Shown here in pieces: positions 45,894 to 54,315 of a stretch of DNA of 64,000 nt. The stretch comes from Roseovarius salincola. GTDB taxonomy: Bacteria; Pseudomonadota; Alphaproteobacteria; Rhodobacterales; Rhodobacteraceae. Every line of letters begins with the position of its first letter. Positions within the stretch are counted from its first letter, which is position 1. Both the position numbers and the translations under genes were made by a program. The DNA is taken from the NCBI RefSeq assembly GCF_026891095.1, contig NZ_JAPTNL010000006.1, positions 62,001-126,000 of the forward strand, written 5' to 3'. The notes below the pieces were generated by a model, which did not search any database, was not told the origin of the DNA, and was given only the letters and a program-made list of their open reading frames with translations.

Positions 45894-47150
45894 TCAGGAA
45901 TCCTCGGCCTTGACGAGAGTAGCGGAACTGGCAAGCGACCGGACCTCCGATGTCGCCACCATCTGCCGCGTGGTTGCGAATTGTTCGTGGTTTTGCGCGA
46001 CCTTGGCCAGATCGTAAAGGTAATTCACCATCGTGCCCCCTGATTGCGCCTGGCCGTTTTCGGACGTGTCTGCCTCGGCGTGGACGGCATGGACGATCGC
46101 ACCATTGCCCAGATGGAACCGCGCCACCGGATCGACCGGGTCGCCGTTATCCAGCTTGGCATTCAGCAGGTAATGGGCCGCCAATGCGCGCATCTGCTCA
46201 CTGCTGGCCCCTTGCCATTCATAACCCTCGGAGTCCAGCCAGCGGGTCAGCCCCGGAATCGGCGAGAGCGTCACGAAAGTCTTCAGCCCCGGCAGTTCGG
46301 CGGAAAGGTCCGCCGCCACCTGCTTGATCAGGGAATTGCCGAAGGAAATGCTGGCCAGCCCCGCCTGACAGTTGGAAATCGAATAGAACACGGCCGTATC
46401 GGCCTCGTCCTCGCGCAGCGTGCTGCGCTCGCTTGTCAGCAGCGCCTGCACCGATCCCGGCGTGCCGCGCGTCAGCGCCACCTCGACGAAGATCAGCGGC
46501 TCGTCGGGCATGGCGGGATGGAAAAAGGCGAAACAGCGCCGGTCCTGCGGCTCCAGACGGCGGCGCAGGTCGTCCCAGCTCTGGATCGCGTGCACGGCCT
46601 CGTATTGGGTGATCTTTTCCAGGATATGCGCCGGGCTTTCCCAGTTGATCGGCCGCAGCACAAGGAAACCGCGATTGAACCAGGACGCGAAAAGATGCCG
46701 GAAATCGAGGTCCAGCGCCTCCAGTTCCGGGGTGCCGCGCCCCAGCCGCAACAGCTCCGCGCGCATTTCCACCAGCGTGCGTGTCGCGCCGGGCACGCCG
46801 TTGAGCCGCCGGATCAGCTCCTGGCGGCGGGGCTCGGCTGCGGCCATATAAGCGCGGTATGTGGCCTTTGACGGGGCCTGCTCATAGGCGTCAAGGGCGG
46901 CCCGCACCGCCTCGGGGTCGATATTCATCTCGGTGGCCAGATGGCTGAAGAACGCGCGCTTGTCGTCGTCCTCCATCTCGCCGAACCCCGACAGGATCTC
47001 GGTCGCAAGACTCACCCCCGAGGTTTCCCCCGCCGCGCCCACCAGTTCATCGGCCAGCTCGGGCAGGGGGCGGGTGCCGCGCCGGCGCAGCGCGAAAGGG
47101 CGATAGCGCCGCTCGAACACCGTCGACAGAAGATCCGCCAGCAATGTCAT
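45894..47150 (-). CDS. matA: Malonyl-CoA decarboxylase
   Basis: A 418-residue enzyme releasing CO2 from malonyl-CoA to give acetyl-CoA. The N-terminal helical domain is followed by the GNAT-like catalytic half; FYSISNCQAGLASISFGNSL, LSPIPGLTRWL and RFHLGNGAIVHAVHAEAD are conserved, including the catalytic His. ATG 47150 overlaps the matM stop by 4 bp; the much longer frame upstream runs antisense to nothing useful inside matM and is rejected. Confidence 0.94.
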   Translation of the reverse strand: MTLLADLLSTVFERRYRPFALRRRGTRPLPELADELVGAAGETSGVSLATEILSGFGEMEDDDKRAFFSHLATEMNIDPEAVRAALDAYEQAPSKATYRAYMAAAEPRRQELIRRLNGVPGATRTLVEMRAELLRLGRGTPELEALDLDFRHLFASWFNRGFLVLRPINWESPAHILEKITQYEAVHAIQSWDDLRRRLEPQDRRCFAFFHPAMPDEPLIFVEVALTRGTPGSVQALLTSERSTLREDEADTAVFYSISNCQAGLASISFGNSLIKQVAADLSAELPGLKTFVTLSPIPGLTRWLDSEGYEWQGASSEQMRALAAHYLLNAKLDNGDPVDPVARFHLGNGAIVHAVHAEADTSENGQAQSGGTMVNYLYDLAKVAQNHEQFATTRQMVATSEVRSLASSATLVKAEDS

Positions 47151-48463
47151 CGCGCCGTTCCCATTACCGCATCGGGCAGCCATGTGGCGAGGCCCGGAAA
47201 CAGGCACAGCAGAACGATGCCGATCACCATGCAGGCCACGAAGGGCAGCGATCCCGTCAGGATCGTGCGCAGCGAGATATCCGGCGCGATCCCGTTGATC
47301 ACGTAAAGGTTCAAGCCCACGGGCGGCGAAATCAGCCCGATCTCCATGTTGATCGTCAGCACCACGGCGAACCAGATCGGATCGAAACCGGCTGTGGTGA
47401 TGATCGGCAACAGGATCGGCGCGGCCATCAGGATCACCGCGACCGGCGGCAGGAAGAAGCCCGCGATCAGCAGAAAGACGTTGATCGCCCCCATCAGCAC
47501 CCATCGGTTCACATCCAGCGTGCCGATCCACTCGGCGATCGACTGGGTGATGAACAGCGACGACAGCATGTAGCTGAACACGCCCGCCGCGGCGATGATG
47601 AAAAGGATCATCACGCTTTCGCGGGTGCTGTCGCGCAGCACCGACCAAAGCTGGCGGGGATCCCACAGCTTGTAGATCACCATCGCGATGACCATGCACA
47701 ACAGCGCGCCCACCGCCGCCGTCTCCGAAGGTGTCGCGACACCGCCATACATGGCGTATAGCACGCCCACGATGATCGCGAGGAACGGCAGCACCCGCGG
47801 CAGGATCTCGAATTTCTCGCGCCAGCTGTAATTGCCCGCGCTCAGCACCGATTGCGCCCCCGAGCGCCATGTCGAATAAAGCGACCACGCCATGAACAGC
47901 ATGACCAGCATCAGCCCCGGAATGACACCGGCCAGGAACAGCCGCCCGATCGAGGTCTCCGTGGCGATCCCGTAGACGATCATCGTCACCGATGGCGGGA
48001 TCAGGATGCCCAGCGTGCCCCCCGCCGCGATCGACCCGGCGGCGACGCCGTCGGGATAGCCGCGCTTGCGCATCTCGGGGATGCCCATCTTGCCGATGGC
48101 GGCGCAGGTCGCAGGGCTTGACCCCGACATCGCCGCGAACAGCGCGCAGGCGCCGAGGTTGGAAATCACCAGCCCGCCGGGCACCCGCGTCAACCAGCGC
48201 TCCAGCGCCTCGTAGAGGTCGGCCCCCGCCCGCGTCGATGATATCGACGCGCCCATGATGATGAACATCGGGATCGACAGCAGCGCGAAATTGTCCAGCT
48301 TGCCGAACAGCAGCTCCGGCATCAGTTCAAGAGAGCGCAGCCCGTCAAAGACGATCAGGAACCCGGCCGATACGATCAGCAGCCCGATCGCCACCGACAC
48401 GCCCGAAAACAGTACCAGGATCGTCGCCACCGCAACGAGGGCTCCAAGAAGAAGGGGGTCCAT
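47147..48463 (-). CDS. matM: TRAP transporter large permease (malonate)
   Basis: A 438-residue membrane protein of the DctM family with about 12 spans. MSGSSPATCAAIGKMGIPEM and GGTLGILIPPSVTMIVYG (the conserved TRAP motif) are clear. ATG 48463 overlaps the small permease stop by 1 bp. With MatP and MatQ it drives sodium-coupled uptake, here of malonate by operon context. Confidence 0.92.
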   Translation of the reverse strand: MDPLLLGALVAVATILVLFSGVSVAIGLLIVSAGFLIVFDGLRSLELMPELLFGKLDNFALLSIPMFIIMGASISSTRAGADLYEALERWLTRVPGGLVISNLGACALFAAMSGSSPATCAAIGKMGIPEMRKRGYPDGVAAGSIAAGGTLGILIPPSVTMIVYGIATETSIGRLFLAGVIPGLMLVMLFMAWSLYSTWRSGAQSVLSAGNYSWREKFEILPRVLPFLAIIVGVLYAMYGGVATPSETAAVGALLCMVIAMVIYKLWDPRQLWSVLRDSTRESVMILFIIAAAGVFSYMLSSLFITQSIAEWIGTLDVNRWVLMGAINVFLLIAGFFLPPVAVILMAAPILLPIITTAGFDPIWFAVVLTINMEIGLISPPVGLNLYVINGIAPDISLRTILTGSLPFVACMVIGIVLLCLFPGLATWLPDAVMGTAR

Positions 48464-49011
48464 CAGGCGTCCTCCAGTCCGAAGGGTTTGTCCACGCCGA
48501 TGATCACGGCGATCAGGTCGGCGACCAGCTGCAACAGCAACAGGGCGAAACCAACGGGAATGGACAGATATGGAATCCACAGCCTGACGGACCAGACCGT
48601 GTCCGAGCGCCAGCTGCGATCCCAGGCGAAATGCCAGAACTCATAGCCGTAAAACAGCATCACCGCGACGATGGCGATCGACAGCGTCAGCGTCAGCATC
48701 GCCAGCACGAACCGCGCCCGCATCGACAGCATCAGCGGGAACAGGTCCACGTTCACATGGCCCCGCAGCCGCTGCACATAGGGCAACCCGATCAGCGTCG
48801 CGGCGATCATCAGGTAAACCACCGCCTCGGTCTGCCAGATCGTCGACCCGTTCAGCACGAAGCGGATGAAGATCATCTGGCAGGTGATGCCCACCGCCGC
48901 GACGATCATCGCCGCCGAACACCATCCGGCGAATGTCGAGATCGCGGCGACGGCCCGCAGGAACGGATTGCTGCCCGTGCGCGCTGCGCCTGCCGAACTT
49001 GGAACGGCCAT
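48463..49011 (-). CDS. matQ: TRAP transporter small permease (malonate)
   Basis: A 182-residue membrane protein of the DctQ family with four spans; VYLMIAATLIGLPYVQRLRGHVNVDLFP (in parts) is the family core. It couples the binding protein to MatM. It lies 76 bp after matP with a strong hairpin between. Confidence 0.88.
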   Translation of the reverse strand: MAVPSSAGAARTGSNPFLRAVAAISTFAGWCSAAMIVAAVGITCQMIFIRFVLNGSTIWQTEAVVYLMIAATLIGLPYVQRLRGHVNVDLFPLMLSMRARFVLAMLTLTLSIAIVAVMLFYGYEFWHFAWDRSWRSDTVWSVRLWIPYLSIPVGFALLLLQLVADLIAVIIGVDKPFGLEDA

Positions 49012-49048
49012 GCGATACCTCCCTCAAGCGTGTGATCTGGTCGGGGAT

Positions 49049-49079
49049 CCGGGGCGGCGCGGTCTGGGCGCCGCCCCGG
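49049..49079 (-). other. Intercistronic hairpin between matP and matQ
   Basis: A perfect 12-bp stem: CCGGGGCGGCGC (49049-49060) with GCGCCGCCCCGG (49068-49079), 7-nt loop. No U-run follows on the minus strand, so it is more likely an mRNA-stabilising element that favours the binding protein over the permeases, or a partial terminator. Confidence 0.6.
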
Positions 49080-49087
49080 ATGTCAGC

Positions 49088-50074
49088 TTATTCGACGGCC
49101 AGCGCCATATCCAGAAGCGCCTGCCCGTCGGACACTTCCTCGACAAAGGCCTTGTAGGATGTCTCGGTCGCCAGCGTGCGCCAGGCCTCGAAATCCTCCT
49201 GCGACATCTCGGCGATCTCGACTCCCGCATCGCGGAACACCTTGACCGACTCGGCGTCTTCCTTCTTGGCCTCTTCCAGGTAATAGGCCTCGGCCTTCTC
49301 GCTCGCCGCCAGCAGGGCCGCCTGCTGCTCGTCGCTCAGCCCCTCGAAGGTGGACTTGTTCATCAGCAGCGGCTGGTACATGAACCAAAGCGCCACGTCG
49401 CCCGCCGGGGTATAGCATTTGACCTGCTCGTAGATCCGGTAGGACACGAAGGACGAGGACGACGTGTTCGCCGCGTCCAGCACGCCGGTCTGCATCGCGT
49501 TGTAGATCTCGGACGAGGCCATCGACGCGATCGACGCGCCCGCCCCGGCCAGCATCTGCTCGAATGCCTTGCCGGCGGCGCGCATCTGCTTGCCCTCGAC
49601 ATCCGAAGGCTTGGTCAGACACTCTTCCGTGCCCGCGAAACCGCCCGCCAGGTAGCCATGCACCAGCACCATCACGTCATCCTCGGCCATCTTGGCCTCC
49701 AGCGCCTCCATGAAGGGGCTCGCGGACAGGCGCGCGGCGTGGTCGTGGTTCTTCACCAGGCCCGGCATCAGCGTCAGGTTATAGGCCGGCTGCTGCCCGC
49801 CCGCATAGCTGAGCGGCAGCACCGTCATGTCAAGCTGCCCGCGGCTGAGCGGCGTGTATTGCTCGCGCGGCTTGAACAGCGATTTCGACCCGAAGATCTT
49901 GATATCGAGGTCCACATCGGCGGCGGCGACCTCGTCGGCGACGATCTGCGCCACCTTGTGGCGGACATCGTTGTTCGACCATTGATGCGACAGGCGCAGC
50001 TCGGTCGCCTGCGCCAGGCCCGCCACCGAGATGAGCGCCGCAGCCGCCACGGCGGTTCTAAGCATTGTTTTCAT
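49088..50074 (-). CDS. matP: TRAP transporter substrate-binding protein (malonate)
   Basis: A 328-residue periplasmic DctP-family protein. A signal peptide (MKTMLRTAVAAAALISVAGL, cleaved near QAT at 23) precedes the mature fold. YNAMQTGVLDAAN and the ELRLSHQWSNNDVRHK start are typical. The ATG at 50074 with GGAGG nearby is chosen over a longer frame. First gene of matPQMAB, divergent from matR. Confidence 0.9.
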   Translation of the reverse strand: MKTMLRTAVAAAALISVAGLAQATELRLSHQWSNNDVRHKVAQIVADEVAAADVDLDIKIFGSKSLFKPREQYTPLSRGQLDMTVLPLSYAGGQQPAYNLTLMPGLVKNHDHAARLSASPFMEALEAKMAEDDVMVLVHGYLAGGFAGTEECLTKPSDVEGKQMRAAGKAFEQMLAGAGASIASMASSEIYNAMQTGVLDAANTSSSSFVSYRIYEQVKCYTPAGDVALWFMYQPLLMNKSTFEGLSDEQQAALLAASEKAEAYYLEEAKKEDAESVKVFRDAGVEIAEMSQEDFEAWRTLATETSYKAFVEEVSDGQALLDMALAVE

Positions 50075-50156
50075 GTTCTCCTCCCAAAGCATTGCCCCGG
50101 CAGGGCCGGGGATGTCCGGCAAGACTACGTGCGGCGTGTTTTTCAAGTCAACAGTT

Positions 50157-50166
50157 TTGTATACAA
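50157..50166. promoter_or_regulatory. MatR-type operator TTGTATACAA
   Basis: A perfect 10-bp palindrome, TTGTATACAA, between matP (50074) and matR (50214). FadR-family regulators bind such TTGTATACAA-type sites, and the position suits control of both divergent genes. Confidence 0.65.
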
Positions 50167-50213
50167 GATGTGAGATATTGCATCGCAACGATCTCGTGCT
50201 AGAGTTCTCTCCC

Positions 50214-50870
50214 ATGCAGCAACGCCGCGCCGATCATATCGCAGTCCAGTTGGAAGAACTGATTTTCGATGGCACCTTCCAGGACGGCCAGCGCCTCGAC
50301 GAGGTGCGCCTTGCCGATCAGTTCGGGGTGTCGCGCACCCCGCTTCGCGAGGCGATTCAACGGCTTGCTCTATCGGGGCTGGTCGATCTCATCCCCCGGC
50401 GCGGGGCCTTCGTGCGCCAGCCCGGCCCCGTGGAGCTGATCGAGATGTTCGAGGTGATGGCCGAACTCGAAGCCGCCTGCGGGCGCCTCGCCGCGCGCCG
50501 CATCAGCGACGCCGCGCTGGCCGAACTGCGCGACGCCAACGCCCGCTGCCACGCCGCCGTGACGGCCCGCGATCCAGACAGCTACTATACCGAGAACGAA
50601 CGATTCCACAGAATCATCTACCGGGAATCGGGCAACGGATTCCTCGAACAGGAAACCGCCAAGCTGCATAAACGCCTCAAACCCTTCCGCCGCAAACAGC
50701 TCGGGTTCCGTGGCCGCATGGCGCAATCCATGGCCGAACACGAGGCCATCGTCGCCGCGCTCGAAGACGGCGACGGCGCGCGCGCAGGCGACACCCTGCA
50801 TAAGCACGTCGCCGTGCAGGGCGAGAAATTCCACAACCTGATGGCCAGCCTCAAAAGCGCCGCCGAGTAG
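50214..50870 (+). CDS. matR: GntR/FadR-family regulator MatR
   Basis: A 218-residue protein: N-terminal winged helix (LDEVRLADQFGVSRTPLREA, residues about 28-47) and a C-terminal FCD all-helical ligand domain (with EHEAIVAALEDGD). Divergent from matPQMAB with a palindromic operator between. In rhizobia the equivalent regulator controls malonate genes. ATG 50214 is used; a longer frame upstream runs inside matP. Confidence 0.88.
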   Translation: MQQRRADHIAVQLEELIFDGTFQDGQRLDEVRLADQFGVSRTPLREAIQRLALSGLVDLIPRRGAFVRQPGPVELIEMFEVMAELEAACGRLAARRISDAALAELRDANARCHAAVTARDPDSYYTENERFHRIIYRESGNGFLEQETAKLHKRLKPFRRKQLGFRGRMAQSMAEHEAIVAALEDGDGARAGDTLHKHVAVQGEKFHNLMASLKSAAE

Positions 50871-50915
50871 GACCGCAAACCGCCATCGAAAGCGGCGATG
50901 TGCCCGCTTATCCCC

Positions 50916-50953
50916 CCCAAAAAAACGAAAAGCCCCGCGCAAAGGCGCGGGGC
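50916..50953 (-). terminator. Strong Rho-independent terminator after the iron-binding protein gene
   Basis: GCCCCGCGC (50932-50940) pairs with GCGCGGGGC (50945-50953), loop AAAG. On the minus strand it is followed by TTTTCGTTTTTTT. It lies 26 bp after the stop of the gene at 50979. Confidence 0.85.
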
Positions 50954-50978
50954 AATCTCGTTCAACGATCAGGCGCGA

Positions 50979-52001
50979 TCAGTCCCAGCTGACCTCGTTG
51001 AAGATCGTCTGCGCGGCCTTGGCATTGTCGCCATAGACTGCGGTATTGGTGGTAGTGTCCGGGATGAAGATGCCCAGACGCGCGGTATCCTCGTCCAGCG
51101 GCACGCCGCTTACGGCCGGATACTCGTTGTTCTGTCCGGCAAAGTGATGCTGCGCAAAGTCGCTGGTGAAGAATTCCAGCAGCTTCTCGGCATTCTCGGG
51201 GTTTGGGGCATGCACGGCCTTGGCGGCGGTCGACAGGTTCACATGCGTGCCGCGCCCGCTCTGGTTGGGCCAGACGAAGCCGATATTCTCGATCCCGTCG
51301 GTCAGGCCTTCGACATCCTGCTCATAGCCTCGCAGGAAGTAATAGTGGTTGGACACGGCCACATCGCATTCGCCCGACAGGATGCCGCGCAGTTGATCGG
51401 TGTCGCCACCCTGGGGCGCGCGCGCCATGTTCCCGACGATGCCTGCGGCCCATTCCTTGGCCGCTTCCTCGCCATGAACCTCGATCAGCGAGGCCATCAG
51501 CGACTGGTTGTAGATATTCGACGAAGAGCGGATGCAGACCTTGCCCTTCCATTCCGGCTCGGCCAGCGCCTCATAGCTGCGCGGCGGGGTCTCGACGCGG
51601 TCTTTCGCGTAAAAGATGATGCGCGCGCGCTGCGAGACACCGAACCACATGTTCTCGGGATCGCGCAGATGCGGCGGGATGCGATCCCGGATCATTTCCG
51701 ACTCGAAGGGCTGGAGCAGGCCCGCATCCTCGGCGCGCCCCACACGGCCCACATCGACCGTCAGCAGCACGTCGGCGGGGCTGTTCTCGCCTTCGGCCTC
51801 CATGCGCGCGATCAACTCGTCCGCCTTGGCCTCGATCCGGTTCACGGTGATGCCGGTGCGGCTGGTGAACTCGTCGAACAGCGGCTGGTCGGAATCGTAA
51901 TGCCGGCTGGAATAGATGTTGACTTCCTGCGCCAGCGCAGGGGCGACCGTGGCCGAAAGCGCAAGCGCAGCGACAAAGCTGCGGGTGATGGTGCTGGTCA
52001 T
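50979..52001 (-). CDS. Ferric-iron ABC transporter substrate-binding protein (FbpA/FutA-like)
   Basis: A 340-residue periplasmic protein. The signal peptide ends near ALAQ at 25 and the mature protein starts EVNIYSSRHYDSDQPL, the hallmark of iron-binding FbpA/FutA proteins; Tyr ligands are seen in NHYYFLRG. No permease or ATPase gene is adjacent, so these must lie elsewhere. It carries its own terminator. Confidence 0.88.
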   Translation of the reverse strand: MTSTITRSFVAALALSATVAPALAQEVNIYSSRHYDSDQPLFDEFTSRTGITVNRIEAKADELIARMEAEGENSPADVLLTVDVGRVGRAEDAGLLQPFESEMIRDRIPPHLRDPENMWFGVSQRARIIFYAKDRVETPPRSYEALAEPEWKGKVCIRSSSNIYNQSLMASLIEVHGEEAAKEWAAGIVGNMARAPQGGDTDQLRGILSGECDVAVSNHYYFLRGYEQDVEGLTDGIENIGFVWPNQSGRGTHVNLSTAAKAVHAPNPENAEKLLEFFTSDFAQHHFAGQNNEYPAVSGVPLDEDTARLGIFIPDTTTNTAVYGDNAKAAQTIFNEVSWD

Positions 52002-52146
52002 GGTCTCGTGAAACCTCCTGAAAACCGAGTGAAACAGTAAGACATTTCTACGCATTTCCGACAAAAACAGTCAACAGGAAAGAATTGCTGTGAAAGCATG
52101 TCGCACCCGCAGTGCCCGTCCGCCCGTATTTCAAGGAAGATGCGTC

Positions 52147-52962
52147 TCAGCGCCGCGCCACGGCCCGTCCCAGCGCCGCCGCGCCGCTGGTCAGCGCAAA
52201 GATCAGTGCCGCCACGCAGACGATCGTCGGCCCCGTCGGCGTGTCCAGCACGAATGATCCCTCGACACCGGCCAGCGCCGCCAGCGCCGCCAGACCGATC
52301 GCCACCGCCGCCATCCGCTCGGGCGTGCCCGCCAGCGGGCGCGCGGCGGCGGCGGGAATGATCAGCATCGCCGCGATCAGCAGCACGCCGACGACCTTGA
52401 TCGCCACCGCAACCACCACCGCCAGCGCCAGTGTCAGGCCCAGCTGTTCGCGCCGCGGGTCGATCCCGCTGGCCTGCGCCAGGTCGGGGCTCAGGGTCGC
52501 GGTCAGCAGCGCCTGCCAGCGCCAAGCCAGCAACCCCACCACCAGAATCGCCCCGCCCCAGATGACCGCCAGATCGGTCTTTCCGACGGCCAGGATGTCG
52601 CCGAACAGATAGCCCATGAGATCGATTCGCACGCCCTGCAGGAACGACACCGCCACCAGCCCGAAGGCCAGCGCCGAATGCGCCAGCACCCCCAGCAGCG
52701 TATCCATCGCCACGCCGCGCCCCGACAGGGTCGAGACCGCCAGCGCCATCGCCAGCGCCACCACCAGCGCCCCGGCAAAGATCGATATCCCGAAGGCCAG
52801 CGCCAGCGCCACCCCCAGGATCGAGGCATGCGCCGTCGCATCGCCGAAATAGGCCATCCGCCGCCAGACAACGAAACAGCCCAGCGGCGCCGCCGCCAGC
52901 GCCACGCCCAGTCCGGCCAGCGCCGCGCGGATCAGGAAATCATCCATCAATGCGCCGATCAT
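52147..52962 (-). CDS. znuB: Zinc ABC transporter permease
   Basis: A 271-residue inner-membrane protein of the ABC-3 family with about eight spans; MAYFGDATAHASILGVALA and the later DPRREQLGL are typical of ZnuB. Start 52962 overlaps the znuC stop by 4 bp (ATGA). Confidence 0.92.
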   Translation of the reverse strand: MIGALMDDFLIRAALAGLGVALAAAPLGCFVVWRRMAYFGDATAHASILGVALALAFGISIFAGALVVALAMALAVSTLSGRGVAMDTLLGVLAHSALAFGLVAVSFLQGVRIDLMGYLFGDILAVGKTDLAVIWGGAILVVGLLAWRWQALLTATLSPDLAQASGIDPRREQLGLTLALAVVVAVAIKVVGVLLIAAMLIIPAAAARPLAGTPERMAAVAIGLAALAALAGVEGSFVLDTPTGPTIVCVAALIFALTSGAAALGRAVARR

Positions 52963-53750
52963 CGCGTCGCTCCGTATTGGTGCTCCTGCTCGTGCCCATG
53001 CCCGTGCTGGTCATGACCGCCGGCGCATCCCGCATGGTCGTGTTCATGCTCATGATCGTGATCGTGCCGATACAGCGCCAGCGCCCCCTGCGTGCCGCTG
53101 CCGAACAGCGCCCTGTATTCCTCGGCCTGCGCCACATGCTCGGGCTGCCCCTCGCAGCAGACATGCCCGTTGAGGCAGATCACCCTGTCGCTCGCGCTCA
53201 TCACGACGTGCAGTTCATGACTCACCATCAGCACCGCGCAGCCCATCTCGCGCCGGACCTCCTCGATGCGCCGGTAGAATGCCGCCGAACCGGGCTGGTC
53301 CAGCCCCTGCGTCGCCTCGTCGAGAATCAGCAGATCGGGCTTTTCCATCAGGGCCCGCGCCAGCAGAACCCGTTGGAACTGCCCGCCCGACAGATCCGCC
53401 ATCTGCCGCTTGGCCAGGTCCGGCAGCCCGGCAGCATCCAGTGCCGCGCGCACCTCGGCCGCAGGCTGGCGGCGCGGCAGGCTCAGGAACCGCCCCACCG
53501 TCATCGGCAGCGTCGGGTCGATATGCAGCCGCTGGGGGACGTAACCGATCCTGAGCCCCGGCGCGCGCGTGATCTCGCCCTCGCTGGGCGTGACCGCCCC
53601 GATCAGCGCACGCAACAGCGTCGACTTGCCCGACCCGTTCGGCCCCACGATGGTGACGATCTCGCCCCGCTCGATGGCGAAGTCAACGTGATCCAGGATG
53701 CGGTTGCGCCCGATCCGCACGCCCAGCCCGCGCGTTTTCACAAGGCTCAT
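52959..53750 (-). CDS. znuC: Zinc ABC transporter ATP-binding protein
   Basis: A 263-residue ATPase: Walker A GPNGSGKS near 38-45, signature LSGGQFQR, Walker B LLILDEATQGLD. The C-terminal 35 residues form a His/Asp-rich tail (HDHDHEHEHDHAGC) that could buffer zinc. ATG 53750 overlaps the zur stop by 4 bp; a longer frame upstream lies inside zur. Confidence 0.93.
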   Translation of the reverse strand: MSLVKTRGLGVRIGRNRILDHVDFAIERGEIVTIVGPNGSGKSTLLRALIGAVTPSEGEITRAPGLRIGYVPQRLHIDPTLPMTVGRFLSLPRRQPAAEVRAALDAAGLPDLAKRQMADLSGGQFQRVLLARALMEKPDLLILDEATQGLDQPGSAAFYRRIEEVRREMGCAVLMVSHELHVVMSASDRVICLNGHVCCEGQPEHVAQAEEYRALFGSGTQGALALYRHDHDHEHEHDHAGCAGGHDQHGHGHEQEHQYGATR

Positions 53751-54226
53751 GCAGCGGCCTCCGTGCAGGCAGGGCAGAGCCCCACCGCCTCGATCACCGC
53801 CTGTTCTATGGTAAAGCCGCTGTCGCGCGCCGCGCGGCCCAGCAGGCCGCTCGCGGGGTCGGCATGGGCCTCGGCCACCGCATCGCAGCCCCGGCAGATC
53901 AGGAAGGCGGGGGTGTGATCCTCGCCCGGATGCATGCAGGCGATAAAGGCGTTGAGCCGCTGAATCTTGTGGGCGAACCCGTTGCTCACCAGGAAATCCA
54001 GCGCCCGGTAGGCCACCGGCGGCTGCGACCCGGCGCCCTCTTCGCGCAGGATGTCGAGGATCTCGTAGGCGCCCATCGCCCGGTGCCCCTCGAGCAGCAG
54101 TTCCAGAACCCGCCGGCGCCCCGGCGTGAACTGCAGCCCGCGCTCCGCGCAAGCGCGCTCCACCCGCTCCAGGCCGGCGCGCATGCAGCCCTTGTGGTCG
54201 TGGGTTTCAAATCCGATGGCGTCCAT
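53747..54226 (-). CDS. zur: Zinc uptake regulator (Fur family)
   Basis: A 159-residue Fur-family repressor: N-terminal winged helix (LQFTPGRRRVLELLLEGHRAMGAYEIL in parts) and a C-terminal dimer domain with structural-zinc cysteines CRGC (about 113-116) and CPAC (about 152-155). It represses znuA and its own operon when zinc is plentiful. First gene of zur-znuC-znuB, divergent from znuA. Confidence 0.93.
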   Translation of the reverse strand: MDAIGFETHDHKGCMRAGLERVERACAERGLQFTPGRRRVLELLLEGHRAMGAYEILDILREEGAGSQPPVAYRALDFLVSNGFAHKIQRLNAFIACMHPGEDHTPAFLICRGCDAVAEAHADPASGLLGRAARDSGFTIEQAVIEAVGLCPACTEAAA

Positions 54227-54250
54227 TTCAGGGTCTCCCGCTTTGCAGGG

Positions 54251-54305
54251 TTGATATGTTATAGAATTACAATTATCAAGCATCCGGAATGTTATATTAT
54301 CACAT
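54251..54305. promoter_or_regulatory. Zur-type palindromes between zur and znuA
   Basis: Two imperfect palindromes: 54251-54279 starts TTGATA and ends TATCAA around TGTTATAGAATTACA, and 54289-54305 reads ATGTTATATTATCACAT (14 of 17 positions symmetric). AT-rich dyads containing GTTATA...TAT are typical Zur sites; one probably serves each divergent promoter. Confidence 0.65.
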
Positions 54306-54315
54306 GGAGATCCCG

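Noticed and set aside
47153-47888. N-terminal extension of the malonyl-CoA decarboxylase gene into matM
   Set aside because: The extension overlaps matM on the same strand in another frame. Family homology begins at the ATG at 47150.
52021-52146. Iron-responsive box (RirA or Irr type) upstream of the iron-binding protein gene
   Set aside because: AT-rich stretches occur, but none forms a clear dyad or matches a known iron box well enough.
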